From positions 434,001-498,000 of the forward strand of contig NZ_JADKSJ010000002.1 of assembly GCF_015351235.1 (NCBI RefSeq): DNA of 64,000 nt, given 5' to 3'. Shown here piece by piece: positions 27,878 to 36,603 of the stretch (position 1 is its first letter; every line of letters starts with the position of its first letter). Source of the DNA: Plantibacter sp. VKM Ac-2880 (GTDB lineage Bacteria; Actinomycetota; Actinomycetes; Actinomycetales; Microbacteriaceae). The notes under the pieces are model-generated. The model did no database searches, was not told the origin of the DNA, and was given only the letters and a program-made list of their open reading frames with translations. The position numbers and the translations under genes were made by a program.

Positions 27878-28624
27878 TCAGATCTCCTGGTCCGTCGGCA
27901 GGATCACGAGGTCGCGGATGGTGACGTGGCGGGGGCGGGTGAGCATGAAGAGCACCGCGTCCGCGACGTCCTCCGAGCGGATGCCGGTGCGTGCCGCGAC
28001 CTGGTCGTCGACCCCGTCGGCGCCCTCCGCGATCCCCCACAGCTCGTTCAGCACCACGCCGGGAGCGACGGCGCCCATCCGCACCCCCGAACCGACGAGG
28101 TTGCGCCGGGTGGTGTGGACGAACGACTGCATGGCGTGTTTCGTGGCCGAGTACACCGGTTCCCAGTGGATGTCCTGGTGGCCGGATACCGAACTCGTCA
28201 CGAGGACGTCGCCGGAGCCCTGAGCGATGAGGTGCGGCAGCGCGGCCCGCACGGTCGCCATCGCGCCCAGGACGTTGACGCCGACGAGCTCCTGGATCGC
28301 CGTCATCGGGGTGTCGGCGAAATCGCCTCCGACGTAGAGCCCGGCGTTCGCGAGGACGACGTCGAGGCGACCGAAGGCGGCGAGGGCGAGCGCGACGGCC
28401 TGTTCCGAGACGGCAGGATCGGCGAGGTCGCCGGCGAGGAACACGCTCTCGACCGGGAGGGCGTCGGCGAGGGCCGCGAGCCGCTCGGTGGATCGGCCGA
28501 CGAGGACCGTGCGCACGCCCACCGTGGCGAGCGCCTGCGCGTACGACCGGCCGATGCCCGAGGATGCACCGGTGATGATGGCGACCTGCCCGCCGAGGTC
28601 GATGGTGCCGTCCGGTCCGGTCAT
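27878..28624 (-). CDS. SDR family oxidoreductase
   Basis: Short-chain dehydrogenase, 248 aa, with TGASSGIG near 17-24, NAG motif VVLANAGLYVGG and active-site SSVSG...YSATK. Arg-containing VGRSTER after beta-2 suggests NADP(H), unlike the neighbouring SDR. It could therefore act as a ketose/aldose reductase, with the pair shuttling a polyol between redox forms. It overlaps the aldolase gene upstream by ATGA (28621-28624) and is part of the six-gene overlapping chain. Confidence 0.9.
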   Translation of the reverse strand: MTGPDGTIDLGGQVAIITGASSGIGRSYAQALATVGVRTVLVGRSTERLAALADALPVESVFLAGDLADPAVSEQAVALALAAFGRLDVVLANAGLYVGGDFADTPMTAIQELVGVNVLGAMATVRAALPHLIAQGSGDVLVTSSVSGHQDIHWEPVYSATKHAMQSFVHTTRRNLVGSGVRMGAVAPGVVLNELWGIAEGADGVDDQVAARTGIRSEDVADAVLFMLTRPRHVTIRDLVILPTDQEI

Positions 28625-29463
28625 GCGTCTGCCCCGTCCTGTGCCGTCGTGGCACGGTTCGTCGTCGGTTCCGGCGACGCCAGGGCGGCGCGCCGGAGGA
28701 GTTCGTCGGGTCTCGTGTCGATCCGCGCGACGGCTGCGTCGTCGAGGTACACGGGGCCGCCCGCCGCCAGCGCGCCGAGGAGCACCTGGGCGACCTTGAC
28801 GGCCATCTCGGTGATCCGCAGGACCTCCGCGCTGTCGGAACCGAGCGCGAACATGCCGTGGTTCCGGAGGTAGACGACCTTGGGCACCCGGCCGGTCGCC
28901 TCGATCCTGTTCCGCAGGAGGCGTCGAACCACCCGGGCGAGCCCCAGCCCCGGGTCGACGTAGGGCACGAGCAGCGGGTCGGGGCCGAGCACGACGATCT
29001 GGTCGGGAAACAGCGAGCCGCGGGTCAACGCCTCCGCGGACACCGAGCAGAGCAGGGCGTTGACGGGGACGGGATGGGTGTGGCCGACCGCGGCGACGCC
29101 GGGCAGGTCGAGACAGACGGCGTGGAGGATCGCCTCGACAGAGGGCCGCCTGCCGTTCCCGGCGAGTGACGCCGCGTCGAAGAGCGCGTCGACCTCGGCG
29201 TCGCCTCCCCTGTCGGCGTCGACGAGCTCGAGGACGGACGGGAGCTCCAGTCGGACGGCGTCGTCGGCGGTCGCCGTGGCCATCGACGTGCCACTCGCCT
29301 TCACGAGCATGGTCGGGGTTTCGGTGCCAGGGAGCAGGAGGGAGGTGTTGCCCTCGGCGAGCAGCGCCCAGGCACGATCCGGGCGGCCGAGTTCCCGGGA
29401 GAAGGTCGCGAGCCGTCCTCGCGTCTCCGCCTCGGTCTCCGGTCGGTCGGTCGGGTGCGTCAT
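28621..29463 (-). CDS. Class II aldolase/adducin family aldolase
   Basis: Zn-dependent aldolase of the fuculose-1-phosphate/rhamnulose-1-phosphate superfamily, 280 aa. Visible motifs are AEGNTSLLL near 36-44, VKASGTSMATATADD, the zinc histidines in GHTHPVPVNALL and the distal third ligand in LRNHGMFALG. Members cleave ketose 1-phosphates to DHAP plus an aldehyde. It is flanked by a rhamnulokinase-like gene (ATGA overlap 29460-29463) and an SDR (ATGA overlap), so a kinase-aldolase pair acting on a ketose is likely. No isomerase is present in the window. Confidence 0.88.
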   Translation of the reverse strand: MTHPTDRPETEAETRGRLATFSRELGRPDRAWALLAEGNTSLLLPGTETPTMLVKASGTSMATATADDAVRLELPSVLELVDADRGGDAEVDALFDAASLAGNGRRPSVEAILHAVCLDLPGVAAVGHTHPVPVNALLCSVSAEALTRGSLFPDQIVVLGPDPLLVPYVDPGLGLARVVRRLLRNRIEATGRVPKVVYLRNHGMFALGSDSAEVLRITEMAVKVAQVLLGALAAGGPVYLDDAAVARIDTRPDELLRRAALASPEPTTNRATTAQDGADA

Positions 29464-30941
29464 GTCTGTCCCTGTTCCTGATCGTCGGCGGGGTCGTCGC
29501 GGTGACCCCGGTACACGGCCTCGAGCGACGGAGCGCGGCCGGCGGCCACGAGTTGGACGGCGAGGTTGCCGAGCGCCGAGGCTTCGGCCGGGCCGGCGGT
29601 GACGGGCAGGCCGGTCAGCTCCGCTGTGCGTGCGCAGAGCAGCCGGTTGCGGGATCCGCCGCCGACGATGCGGACCGAACGGATCGGGACGCCGGTCAGT
29701 GCCGCAGCGGCCCGACCGCTCGCGGCGTACGCTGCGGCGAGGCTCTCGATCACACTGCGGACGAGGTCCACGCGACCGCTCGGCGCGGTGCCTCCGGCCG
29801 CTCGGCACAGCGCCGTGATGCGGGCCGGCATGTCGCCCGGGACGAGGAGTCGGGGGTCGGCGACGTCGAACACCGTGGGCGGCACGGCCTCGGCCGATTC
29901 GGCGGCCACGGTCGCGGCGTCGACGAGCTCCACCGGGTCGACGGCGTGTCCGTCCTCCTCCGACCAGGCCCGCGCGCACTCGGTGAGCAACCACATGCCG
30001 GTGAGGTTGCGGAGGAGGAGCGACGATCCCGCGGCGCCGGCCTCGTTGGTGAACCCGGCGAGCCGCGCGGGCTCATTGAGGATCGGCTCGGCGAGACACA
30101 CGCCGGCGAGCGACCAGCTGCCACTCGAGACGAGCAGCTCGGCGCCGTCCGGGCGGGCGAACGCGAGCGCCGACGCCGTGTCGTGCTCAGCGACCCGGTG
30201 GACGGGGATCGCGGAGCGCGCCCCCAGACGGGCGGTGACCTCCGGCGTCGTCGACCCGGCGAGGGTGCCCGGTGCGACCACCGGTGGGAAGCGGAACCCG
30301 CCGAGCCCCCACCGCTCGATGAGTGCCCCAGCCCAGTCGCCGGAGCGCTGATCGAGGAGCTGGGTCGTGGAGGCGATCGTCCGCTCGGCACCGACGACGC
30401 CGGTGAGCAACCACACCCAGAGGTCGGGGACCAACAGGACGGTCGGTGCCTCGGTCGGCGGCGGTCCGGCCTCCGAGCCCGCAGCGAGCGACCGCAGCTG
30501 GAAGGCGGTGTTGATCGGGTGTTCGATCACGCCCGTGACCGCGTACGCCGCGGCGGGGTCGACGAGGGCGGCGGCGCGCTCCGGCTCGTGCTCGTCCGCA
30601 CCGCGGTGGTGCCGGACCTCGGGGACGGACGAGGCGAGACGCGAGGCGCCGAGAACGGGCAGGCCGACGTCGACGCCCCAACTGTCGATCCCGATGCCGT
30701 CGAGTGCGCCGCCCGCCGCCTCAGCGTGGCGGACCGCCGCTGCGAGCCCCGTCAGCGTCTCCTCGAACAACCGCTCGGCGTCCCACACGAGCCGGCCGTC
30801 GCGCACGACCGGGCCGTTCGGGAACCGGTGCACCTCGACGAGCCGGAGCTGCTCGCCGTCCCACCGCCCCACGATGACGCGACCGCTCGACGCGCCGAGG
30901 TCGACGGCGGCGTGGAAGCTCGGGACGGCGGAGGCGGTCAT
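29460..30941 (-). CDS. Rhamnulokinase-like FGGY kinase
   Basis: FGGY kinase of the RhaB subgroup, 493 aa. The N-terminus AAVDLGASSGRVIVGRWDG and VEVHRFPNGPV, then DSWGVDVGLP, and the C-lobe SSGSWSLAGV and VGGGSRNRLLCARTAE are typical of rhamnulokinases, which phosphorylate L-rhamnulose or similar ketoses at O1. The adjacent class II aldolase would then split the 1-phosphate. The full L-rhamnose pathway is not shown because no L-rhamnose isomerase or mutarotase RhaM was recognised. Another 6-deoxy or pentulose substrate is possible. ATGA overlaps on both sides. Confidence 0.88.
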   Translation of the reverse strand: MTASAVPSFHAAVDLGASSGRVIVGRWDGEQLRLVEVHRFPNGPVVRDGRLVWDAERLFEETLTGLAAAVRHAEAAGGALDGIGIDSWGVDVGLPVLGASRLASSVPEVRHHRGADEHEPERAAALVDPAAAYAVTGVIEHPINTAFQLRSLAAGSEAGPPPTEAPTVLLVPDLWVWLLTGVVGAERTIASTTQLLDQRSGDWAGALIERWGLGGFRFPPVVAPGTLAGSTTPEVTARLGARSAIPVHRVAEHDTASALAFARPDGAELLVSSGSWSLAGVCLAEPILNEPARLAGFTNEAGAAGSSLLLRNLTGMWLLTECARAWSEEDGHAVDPVELVDAATVAAESAEAVPPTVFDVADPRLLVPGDMPARITALCRAAGGTAPSGRVDLVRSVIESLAAAYAASGRAAAALTGVPIRSVRIVGGGSRNRLLCARTAELTGLPVTAGPAEASALGNLAVQLVAAGRAPSLEAVYRGHRDDPADDQEQGQT

Positions 30942-31942
30942 CGCGGCTCGACCTCCGACCGGGGTGGTGTCGCCGGTTCGCGCAGAGGCGTCCCCGGGTC
31001 GGGGTCGCGGACGGCGATCGGCAGCGGTGCACCGTCGAGCGAGGTGAGGACCGTCGTCGCGCTCGACACCGCGAGCGCACCCCAGGCGGCGGCCGTCGCG
31101 ACGGCGGCCGCCGGATCGTCCTGGCCGTCCGGCCCGCGGAGGCCGACGAGGAAGCCGGCGAGCGAGGCGTCTCCGGCACCGGCGGTGTTGACCACGGTCG
31201 CCGCGGTGTGGGCGTGCCACAGGCCGGCGGACGAGCGCACGAGCGCACCGTCGGCACCCATGCTCACGTAGACGAGGTCGCAGCCGGCCCGGTGCAACTC
31301 GTCAGCCGCGGCGGCGACGTCACCGATCGTCAACAACTCCCGGCCGGTGAGTTCGGCGAGTTCGTGGGCGTTCGGTTTGAGCAGGTGCACGAGGTCGAGG
31401 TTCGCGACGGCGGTCTCGAGGGCCACACCGGCGGTGTCGACGGCGACGCGCGCTCCGCGACCCCCGGCCTCCCGCAGCAGCTCGAGGATGTCGACGAGCC
31501 CGCCACCCTCCGTGACCGTGGGGATCGTCCCGGAGAGGACCAACCAGTCCGCACCGATCCGGTCGATCTCGCGCGCCGACGCCGCGACGACCGCGGCCCA
31601 GTCGGCGGCCCGCAACGGGATCGCGGGCTCGTTCACCTTGGTCGTCCCGGTCGCGTCGTCGAGGATCGTCGTGTTCACCCGGGTCCGTCCATCGGTCGGG
31701 ACCACGGCGAGCAGGGGCTGCAGGGCGGGGTCGCCCGCGAGGATCCGCCCGTCCTCCCCCATCGGGACGACGGCTCGGACGGGCAGCCGGGAGAGGGTCA
31801 CGGCCCTGGCGACGTTGACGCCCTTCCCGCTCAGCTCGGTCGAGACGCCGACCGCCCGGTTGACGTCACCCAGCCGCAGCCCGTCGACGCGGTAGGTCTG
31901 GTCGATCGCGGCGGCCGGCGTGACCGTGACGATGCCGCTCAT
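30938..31942 (-). CDS. PfkB family 1-phosphofructokinase/tagatose-6-phosphate kinase-like
   Basis: Ribokinase-fold kinase of the FruK/LacC subgroup, 334 aa. The N-terminal sugar-site pattern VTVTPAAAIDQTYRV and SGKGVNVARAV is diagnostic for hexose-phosphate kinases that make bisphosphates. KPNAHELAELTGREL and the C-terminal anion-hole NTAGAGDASLAGFL follow, with the catalytic Asp in GAGD. It would make a ketose 1,6-bisphosphate, a substrate for the class II aldolase encoded at 35.2 kb or the LacD-type aldolase at 23.3 kb. ATGA overlaps on both sides. Confidence 0.88.
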   Translation of the reverse strand: MSGIVTVTPAAAIDQTYRVDGLRLGDVNRAVGVSTELSGKGVNVARAVTLSRLPVRAVVPMGEDGRILAGDPALQPLLAVVPTDGRTRVNTTILDDATGTTKVNEPAIPLRAADWAAVVAASAREIDRIGADWLVLSGTIPTVTEGGGLVDILELLREAGGRGARVAVDTAGVALETAVANLDLVHLLKPNAHELAELTGRELLTIGDVAAAADELHRAGCDLVYVSMGADGALVRSSAGLWHAHTAATVVNTAGAGDASLAGFLVGLRGPDGQDDPAAAVATAAAWGALAVSSATTVLTSLDGAPLPIAVRDPDPGTPLREPATPPRSEVEPR

Positions 31943-32697
31943 GCGCCGACCCCGATCGTCTCGACGCGGACGCCGGTCGCAAGCAGTACCTCGAGCCCGC
32001 CCGGATCGGCATCGCCCGCGAGGAGCACGGTGGCGAGGCTCCCGGCCGGTACCGAGGCGGCCAGCCCACCCGCGCCGAACGTCTCCGGATCGACCAGGAG
32101 GATCGCCGACCCGGCCAGATCCACCGCCGTGGCGACCACGGCGGCCTCCTCCGGCGACGCGTGGAGCAGCCGGCCGTCGGCGGTGACACCGAGCGCTTCG
32201 ACGACGGCGACGTCCAGACGGAGACCGCTCAGCTGCTCACGCGCCCAGGCACCCGTGAGGAGTCCGTGGTCGTCCGCGGTGCCACCGATGAGGTGGACGA
32301 CGGCCCGTTCGTCTGCGAGCGCGGCCGCGAGCGCCACCGGCACGGAGCCCGTGACCAGGACGGTGCCCGGGGTGGGCGCGAGTCGCGCCGCGAGCGCCTC
32401 GCAGGCCGAGCCGCCACCGAGGAAGACGGCGGAACCGGCGTCGATGAGCGTCAGGGCGCGGTCGGCGAGGGCGGCGGCCGCGCGGAGGTCGGGGTGCCGG
32501 TCGGTGTCGAGGTCCGATCGGACCGCACCGCCGTGCGCGCGCCGGAGCAGCCCGTCGAGTTCGAGCGCGCGCAGGTCGCGCCGGATCGTCTCCTCGGTCA
32601 CGCCGAGCACGGCCGACAGCGCACCGACCTCCACACGACCGTGTGCCTCGAGCCGGTCGAGGATCGCCCGACGCCGGACGTCGACGCTGCCGCTCAT
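31939..32697 (-). CDS. DeoR/GlpR family regulator
   Basis: DeoR-type regulator, 252 aa: N-terminal winged helix with RRRAILDRLEAHGRVEVGAL and TEETIRRDLRALE, then the HGGAV hinge and a C-terminal sugar-phosphate sensor (DeoRC). It is embedded in the middle of the operon between the L-xylulokinase-like and PfkB genes, with ATGA overlaps on both sides (31939-31942 and 32694-32697). It is probably an autoregulator of this operon responding to a phosphorylated intermediate. Confidence 0.92.
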   Translation of the reverse strand: MSGSVDVRRRAILDRLEAHGRVEVGALSAVLGVTEETIRRDLRALELDGLLRRAHGGAVRSDLDTDRHPDLRAAAALADRALTLIDAGSAVFLGGGSACEALAARLAPTPGTVLVTGSVPVALAAALADERAVVHLIGGTADDHGLLTGAWAREQLSGLRLDVAVVEALGVTADGRLLHASPEEAAVVATAVDLAGSAILLVDPETFGAGGLAASVPAGSLATVLLAGDADPGGLEVLLATGVRVETIGVGA

Positions 32698-34253
32698 CGG
32701 GTCTCCGCCTCGTCGATGGGCGACGCGGCCCGGCGTGCCCACCAGGGGTCGAGGGCGATCACGAGTTCGTCGAACGCGCGGCCCACCTCCGCCCAGTACC
32801 CGGCGGAGGCGGCGGTCGGCAAGACGGCCGGCGCGTGACGGACGACGTCGTGCTGCGCCTGCTCCACCGACGCGAGAAGCCCGGTGGCTACCCCGGCGAC
32901 GATCGCAGCACCGAGGGCACCGGCCTCCTCGGAGTCGACGACCGCGACGGGTGCCCGCAGCGCGTTCGCGACGAGCTGCACGTAGAGGGGCGAGCGGGCG
33001 AGCCCGCCACCGAGGACGACGGGTTCGTCCCAGTCGAACCGTTCGGCGAGGGCTCGCGTGTGCCAGCGATGCATGAGCACGATCCCCTCCATGGCGCCCC
33101 GCAGCACGTGCGCGCGGGTGTGTCCGTCGCGGACGCCCGCGATGGTGGCCGTGGCGTCGGAGCCGAGGGGGGAATCCGACTGGAAGGGTAGGACGAGCGG
33201 CACCGGTTCCTCGGGTGGCAGGGCTGCGGCCTCGGCGATCAGCGCATCGCGGTCCACCGGGTCTGACGCGCCGAGCAGGCGCAGCGTCCAGTCGAAGGAG
33301 GGCGAGGCGGTCGCCGAGGTGGACATCGCGATGCGGAGGTCCGGGGTGATCGAGAGTCGCGACTGCCACCGCGGGTCGACGTCGGGCCGGGTGGTGGTGA
33401 CCCCGTTGGTGCTGAACGAGCCCGCGACGAGCGCGAGGCGTCCGGGGGCGAGCGCCCCCATCCCGATCGAGGACGCCTGGACATCGTGAAGGCCGCTGAT
33501 CACCGGGGTGCCGACGGCGAGGCCCGTGATCGCGGCGGCCTCGGGGAGCACCTGCCCGACGACCATGCCGCTCGGACTGATCGGTGGCAGCAGGCGGAGG
33601 AGGTCCGCCGGGAGGCCGTAGGCGTCGAGCACCTCGGCACTCCAGCTCGCGGTGCCGACGTCGAGGAAGGACGCGCAGGCGTCGGAGTAGTCGGTGGAGA
33701 GCTCACCGGTCAGCCGGTGACGGATGACGTCCTTGCAGAAGAGCATGGTGTCGGCTCGCGCGACCCGCTCGGGATCGTGGCGGAGCAGCCAGCGGAGCAG
33801 GTTGCCGGCGGCTCCGGGCGTCGGCAGCTGACCGGAGCGCTCGAGCACCACCCGCAGTCGGTCCGGATCGGCGGCGAGTTCGGCGGCCTCGAGATGGGCA
33901 CGGGAGTCCATCGCGGTGATGGCCGGGCCGACGGGCTCGCCCGATGCGGTCACGAGGTGGAGTCCGTCGCCGTGGCCGGTGATCCCGACGGCGGCCACGA
34001 GGGACGCGTCGACGCCTGGCGTCGCCACAACCTCCGCGACGGCGTCGGCGACCGCGGCCCAGAGGGCGTCCTGCGACCGCTCCGCGTGTCGGGCCACTGG
34101 CCGGTCGACGGGGCTCGCGCGACGGGCGACGGCGATGGGGCGGAGTCGCTCGTCGTGCAGTACGGCCTTCACGGCGGTCTGTCCGACGTCGATCCCGAGC
34201 AGCAGGCCCGTCAGAGCTCCCCGCGGGTCGCCCTGGGATCCGTGCTCAGCCAT
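32694..34253 (-). CDS. FGGY kinase, L-xylulokinase/erythritol kinase-like
   Basis: FGGY kinase, 519 aa, first gene of the long minus-strand operon. LLGIDVGQTAVKAVLHDE is the phosphate loop. VGITGHGDGLHLV matches the GHGDGL pattern of LyxK/EryA-type kinases. The catalytic Asp region is SGLHDVQASSIG, and VVLGGGLARSPLYVQLVANA completes the ATP lobe. I therefore favour L-xylulose, another pentulose or a tetritol as substrate. The ATG at 34253 is chosen over the one at 34277 because GGAAGG lies 6 nt before it, while the upstream ATG has no ribosome site. Confidence 0.87.
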   Translation of the reverse strand: MAEHGSQGDPRGALTGLLLGIDVGQTAVKAVLHDERLRPIAVARRASPVDRPVARHAERSQDALWAAVADAVAEVVATPGVDASLVAAVGITGHGDGLHLVTASGEPVGPAITAMDSRAHLEAAELAADPDRLRVVLERSGQLPTPGAAGNLLRWLLRHDPERVARADTMLFCKDVIRHRLTGELSTDYSDACASFLDVGTASWSAEVLDAYGLPADLLRLLPPISPSGMVVGQVLPEAAAITGLAVGTPVISGLHDVQASSIGMGALAPGRLALVAGSFSTNGVTTTRPDVDPRWQSRLSITPDLRIAMSTSATASPSFDWTLRLLGASDPVDRDALIAEAAALPPEEPVPLVLPFQSDSPLGSDATATIAGVRDGHTRAHVLRGAMEGIVLMHRWHTRALAERFDWDEPVVLGGGLARSPLYVQLVANALRAPVAVVDSEEAGALGAAIVAGVATGLLASVEQAQHDVVRHAPAVLPTAASAGYWAEVGRAFDELVIALDPWWARRAASPIDEAETR

Positions 34254-34317
34254 CGGCGGCCTTCCGTTCGTCGTCATCGTCGTCGCGACCGGAGCACGCG
34301 CGGTTTGCGTGGCGCCC

Positions 34318-34376
34318 GATCATGTTGATCTTTGCACCGATCCCACCGAATCGGAAGGGATATCGGGCGGATTCGG
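34318..34376. promoter_or_regulatory. Divergent operon control region with two inverted repeats
   Basis: Between the kinase operon (minus) and the second DeoR gene (plus) are GATCA-TGT-TGATC (34318-34330, 5-bp arms) and CCGAATC (34346-34352) / GATTCGG (34370-34376) with a 17-bp spacer. Both are plausible operators for one or both DeoR proteins encoded on either side. Confidence 0.45.
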
Positions 34377-34405
34377 ATACGATGACCTGACCGGACGGAG
34401 CAGTC

Positions 34406-35176
34406 ATGTACCCAGCAGAGCGCCACGCCGCGATCCTCGCCGGCGCCCGCAACGGTGACGGCGCCCTCTCGGTCGCCGAACTCAGCGACCGCCTCGCCGT
34501 CACCCCCGAGACCATCCGCCGCGACCTCGTCGTCCTCGAGCGTCAAGGACTCGTCCGTCGGCACCACGGGGGCGCTGTCCTCGCGCAGCGGACCCCGTTC
34601 GAGCCCAGCCTGCAGCACCGCCGCGAGGGCGAGCGTGCCGAACGTGCCGCTGTCGCCGCCCTCGTCGTCGAACGCCTCCCCGAGGAAGGCGTGATCGTCC
34701 TCGACTCCGGGGCGATGACCCTCGAGATCGCCGCCCTCCTCCCGGACGACCGCCGCCTGCTCGTCGTGACGAACAGCCTGCCGATCGTCGCCCTCCTGGG
34801 CGGACGGCCACGCCTCACCGTGCTCGCCCTCCCCGGCCGGGTGCGGGCGGTCACCCAGGCGACCGTCGGCGCGTGGACCGTCGCCCGGCTGGCCGGCCTC
34901 CACGCGGACGTCGCCGTCATCGGGGCGAACGGAGTCGGCGTCACGGCCGGGGCGACGACGACGCTGCCGGAGGAGGCCGAGGTGAAGCAAGCCATGCTCC
35001 GGATCGCCAAGCGCCGCATCCTGGCCGTCACCTCGGCGAAGTTCGCCACGACGTCGTTCCACCGGGCGGCCGGACTCGAGGAGTTCGACCAGCTCGTGAC
35101 CGACGACGGACTCGACCCCGACACCGTCGCCGCCCTCGCCGACAGCGGTCCGGAACTGCTGCTGGCCACCACCTGA
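34406..35176 (+). CDS. DeoR/GlpR family regulator
   Basis: DeoR-type regulator, 256 aa. It begins with the family pattern YPAERHAAILAGAR, helix-turn-helix LAVTPETIRRDLVVLE and HHGGAV, followed by the DeoRC sensor (IVLDSGAMTLEIAALL, VTNSLPIVALL, GANGVGV). It is the first gene of a two-gene plus-strand unit with a class II aldolase and divergent from the big kinase operon, so it may control both. GGAG lies 5 nt before the ATG. Confidence 0.93.
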   Translation: MYPAERHAAILAGARNGDGALSVAELSDRLAVTPETIRRDLVVLERQGLVRRHHGGAVLAQRTPFEPSLQHRREGERAERAAVAALVVERLPEEGVIVLDSGAMTLEIAALLPDDRRLLVVTNSLPIVALLGGRPRLTVLALPGRVRAVTQATVGAWTVARLAGLHADVAVIGANGVGVTAGATTTLPEEAEVKQAMLRIAKRRILAVTSAKFATTSFHRAAGLEEFDQLVTDDGLDPDTVAALADSGPELLLATT

Positions 35177-35225
35177 CCATCCACGCGCCGGCCGGCCCGG
35201 CCGTGTGCACCCCGAGAGGAACCCC

Positions 35226-36044
35226 ATGTCGCTCGTCTCCACGGCAACGCTCCTCGGCGCACAACGCGCCGTCCTCGCGTTCAACGTCATCCAGCTCGAA
35301 CACGGCGAGGCGATCCTGCGGGGTGCCGCATCCGCCGGTCGCGGCGTGATCCTGCAGATCTCCGAGAACGCCGCGTCGTACCACGGCGGGCTCGCTCCGG
35401 TCGGGCTCGCCAGTCTGGAACTCGCGCGGGCCGCGCAGACCGACACCGCCGTCCACCTCGACCACGCCGAGGACGAGGCGCTCGTGGAGGAGGCCGTCCG
35501 CCTCGGGTTCACCTCCGTCATGTTCGACGCCGCGACCCTGCCCGACGCCGAGAACCGCGAGCGCACCGCCGCGGTCGCCCAGGCGGCTCAGGCGCAGGGG
35601 GTGTGGGTCGAGGCCGAACTCGGTGCGATCGGCGGCAAGGGCGGAGCGCACACACCCGGCGTCCGCACGGACGTGGACGACGCGGTCGCGTTCGTCGAGG
35701 CCACGAAGGTCGACGGGCTCGCGGTCGCGGTCGGCAGCTCGCACGCCATGACCTCACGAAGCGCCTCGCTCGACTTCGGACTCATCGCCGAGCTGGCGTC
35801 GGCGGTCCCCGTCCCGCTCGTACTGCACGGCTCGAGCGGCGTGAGCGACGCCGACCTCGTCCGCGCCGTCGAGGCGGGCATGCGGAAGATCAACATCTCG
35901 ACGCACATCAACGGGATCTTCACCCGTGCCGTGCGCGAGCGGTTGGACGCCGACCCCTCGCTCGTCGACCCGCGGAAGTACCTCGGTCCCGCCCGGGAGG
36001 CCGTCGCCGCCGAGGTCGCGCGCCTCCTCACCCTCGTCGCCTAG
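35226..36044 (+). CDS. Class II fructose/tagatose-bisphosphate aldolase family protein
   Basis: Zn-dependent FBA/GatY/KbaY-family aldolase, 272 aa. Present are AFNVIQLEHGEAIL near 17-30, the zinc/catalytic block HLDHAEDE, EAELGAIGGKGG, HGSSGVSDADL and KINISTHIN. The usual GTAHG zinc-ligand loop reads GSSHAMT, keeping the His but not the Gly. Expected reaction: ketose 1,6-bisphosphate to DHAP plus glyceraldehyde 3-phosphate. It lies 49 bp after the DeoR gene. GAGAGGA precedes the ATG. Confidence 0.88.
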   Translation: MSLVSTATLLGAQRAVLAFNVIQLEHGEAILRGAASAGRGVILQISENAASYHGGLAPVGLASLELARAAQTDTAVHLDHAEDEALVEEAVRLGFTSVMFDAATLPDAENRERTAAVAQAAQAQGVWVEAELGAIGGKGGAHTPGVRTDVDDAVAFVEATKVDGLAVAVGSSHAMTSRSASLDFGLIAELASAVPVPLVLHGSSGVSDADLVRAVEAGMRKINISTHINGIFTRAVRERLDADPSLVDPRKYLGPAREAVAAEVARLLTLVA

Positions 36045-36082
36045 GACTCGTCGCCGACCCGACCGTCAGTCGATCGAGTCGT

Positions 36083-36382
36083 TCACAACCAGTGGACGAT
36101 GTCCGGGTCCAGGCAGACCCCGCCGAGACCCTCGGTGGTGGTGACGCCGTCCGCGAATCGGACCTCCACGGCCCGTCCCTCCATCCGCACGTACTCGGCG
36201 CGGAGCCCGAGTCGGAACGGGACGTCGGTTGTAGCGGTGATCGCGCGGCTCCTGCGTTCGGGGACCGTGATGACCACGCGGTGGACTCGCCCCGCTGCAT
36301 CCACGATCTCGACCTCGATCCGTCCCGGAGGTTCGTCAGACAGCCGCTGCACCGCGGTCGCCGCGACGATCACCTGGGTCAT
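36083..36382 (-). CDS. Small hypothetical protein
   Basis: Unrecognised 99-aa protein, predicted soluble and beta-rich, without signal peptide or membrane segment (EVEIVDAAGRVHRVVITVPE, then EVRFADGVTTTEG). Composition and third-position GC look like coding sequence rather than a shadow. It lies alone between a convergent aldolase gene and a repeat stretch. No function can be proposed. Confidence 0.5.
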   Translation of the reverse strand: MTQVIVAATAVQRLSDEPPGRIEVEIVDAAGRVHRVVITVPERRSRAITATTDVPFRLGLRAEYVRMEGRAVEVRFADGVTTTEGLGGVCLDPDIVHWL

Positions 36383-36417
36383 GTCGTGATTCTCGCATCC
36401 GGTGGAGTGCGGCGTCG

Positions 36418-36483
36418 CCCTTCGACAGGCTCAGGGACCGGGGTCGCACTCAGGGACCGGTCGGGCGCGCTCAGGGACCGGTT
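36418..36483. repeat. Extragenic repeat cluster (one full, two partial units)
   Basis: One full unit of the CTTCGACAGGCTCAGGGACC variety at 36418-36441 is followed by two truncated CTCAGGGACCGG units at about 36450 and 36470. It lies between the small protein gene and the terminator of the sugar ABC operon. Confidence 0.8.
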
Positions 36484-36537
36484 GGGCGCCTGCAGGGTCC
36501 GGCTGCGCCCGGGCAGCGGTTCTCCCGGACGCAGCGC

Positions 36538-36570
36538 GACGGCGCCGGAGCTCGAAGCTCCGACGCCGTC
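36538..36570 (-). terminator. Terminator of the sugar ABC operon
   Basis: GACGGCG (36538-36544) and CGGAGCT (36546-36552) pair with AGCTCCG (36556-36562) and CGCCGTC (36564-36570). This gives a 14-bp stem with one C/A mismatch and a 3-nt loop. It starts 34 bp past the stop of the binding-protein gene. Confidence 0.75.
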
Positions 36571-36603
36571 ACGGTCTGTGGTGCGGGGTGATGGCCTACG
36601 GGC

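Noticed and set aside
28621-30941. A full L-rhamnose catabolic operon
   Set aside because: The rhamnulokinase-like and aldolase genes fit, but no L-rhamnose isomerase or RhaM mutarotase is present, so only a ketose 1-phosphate route is supported.
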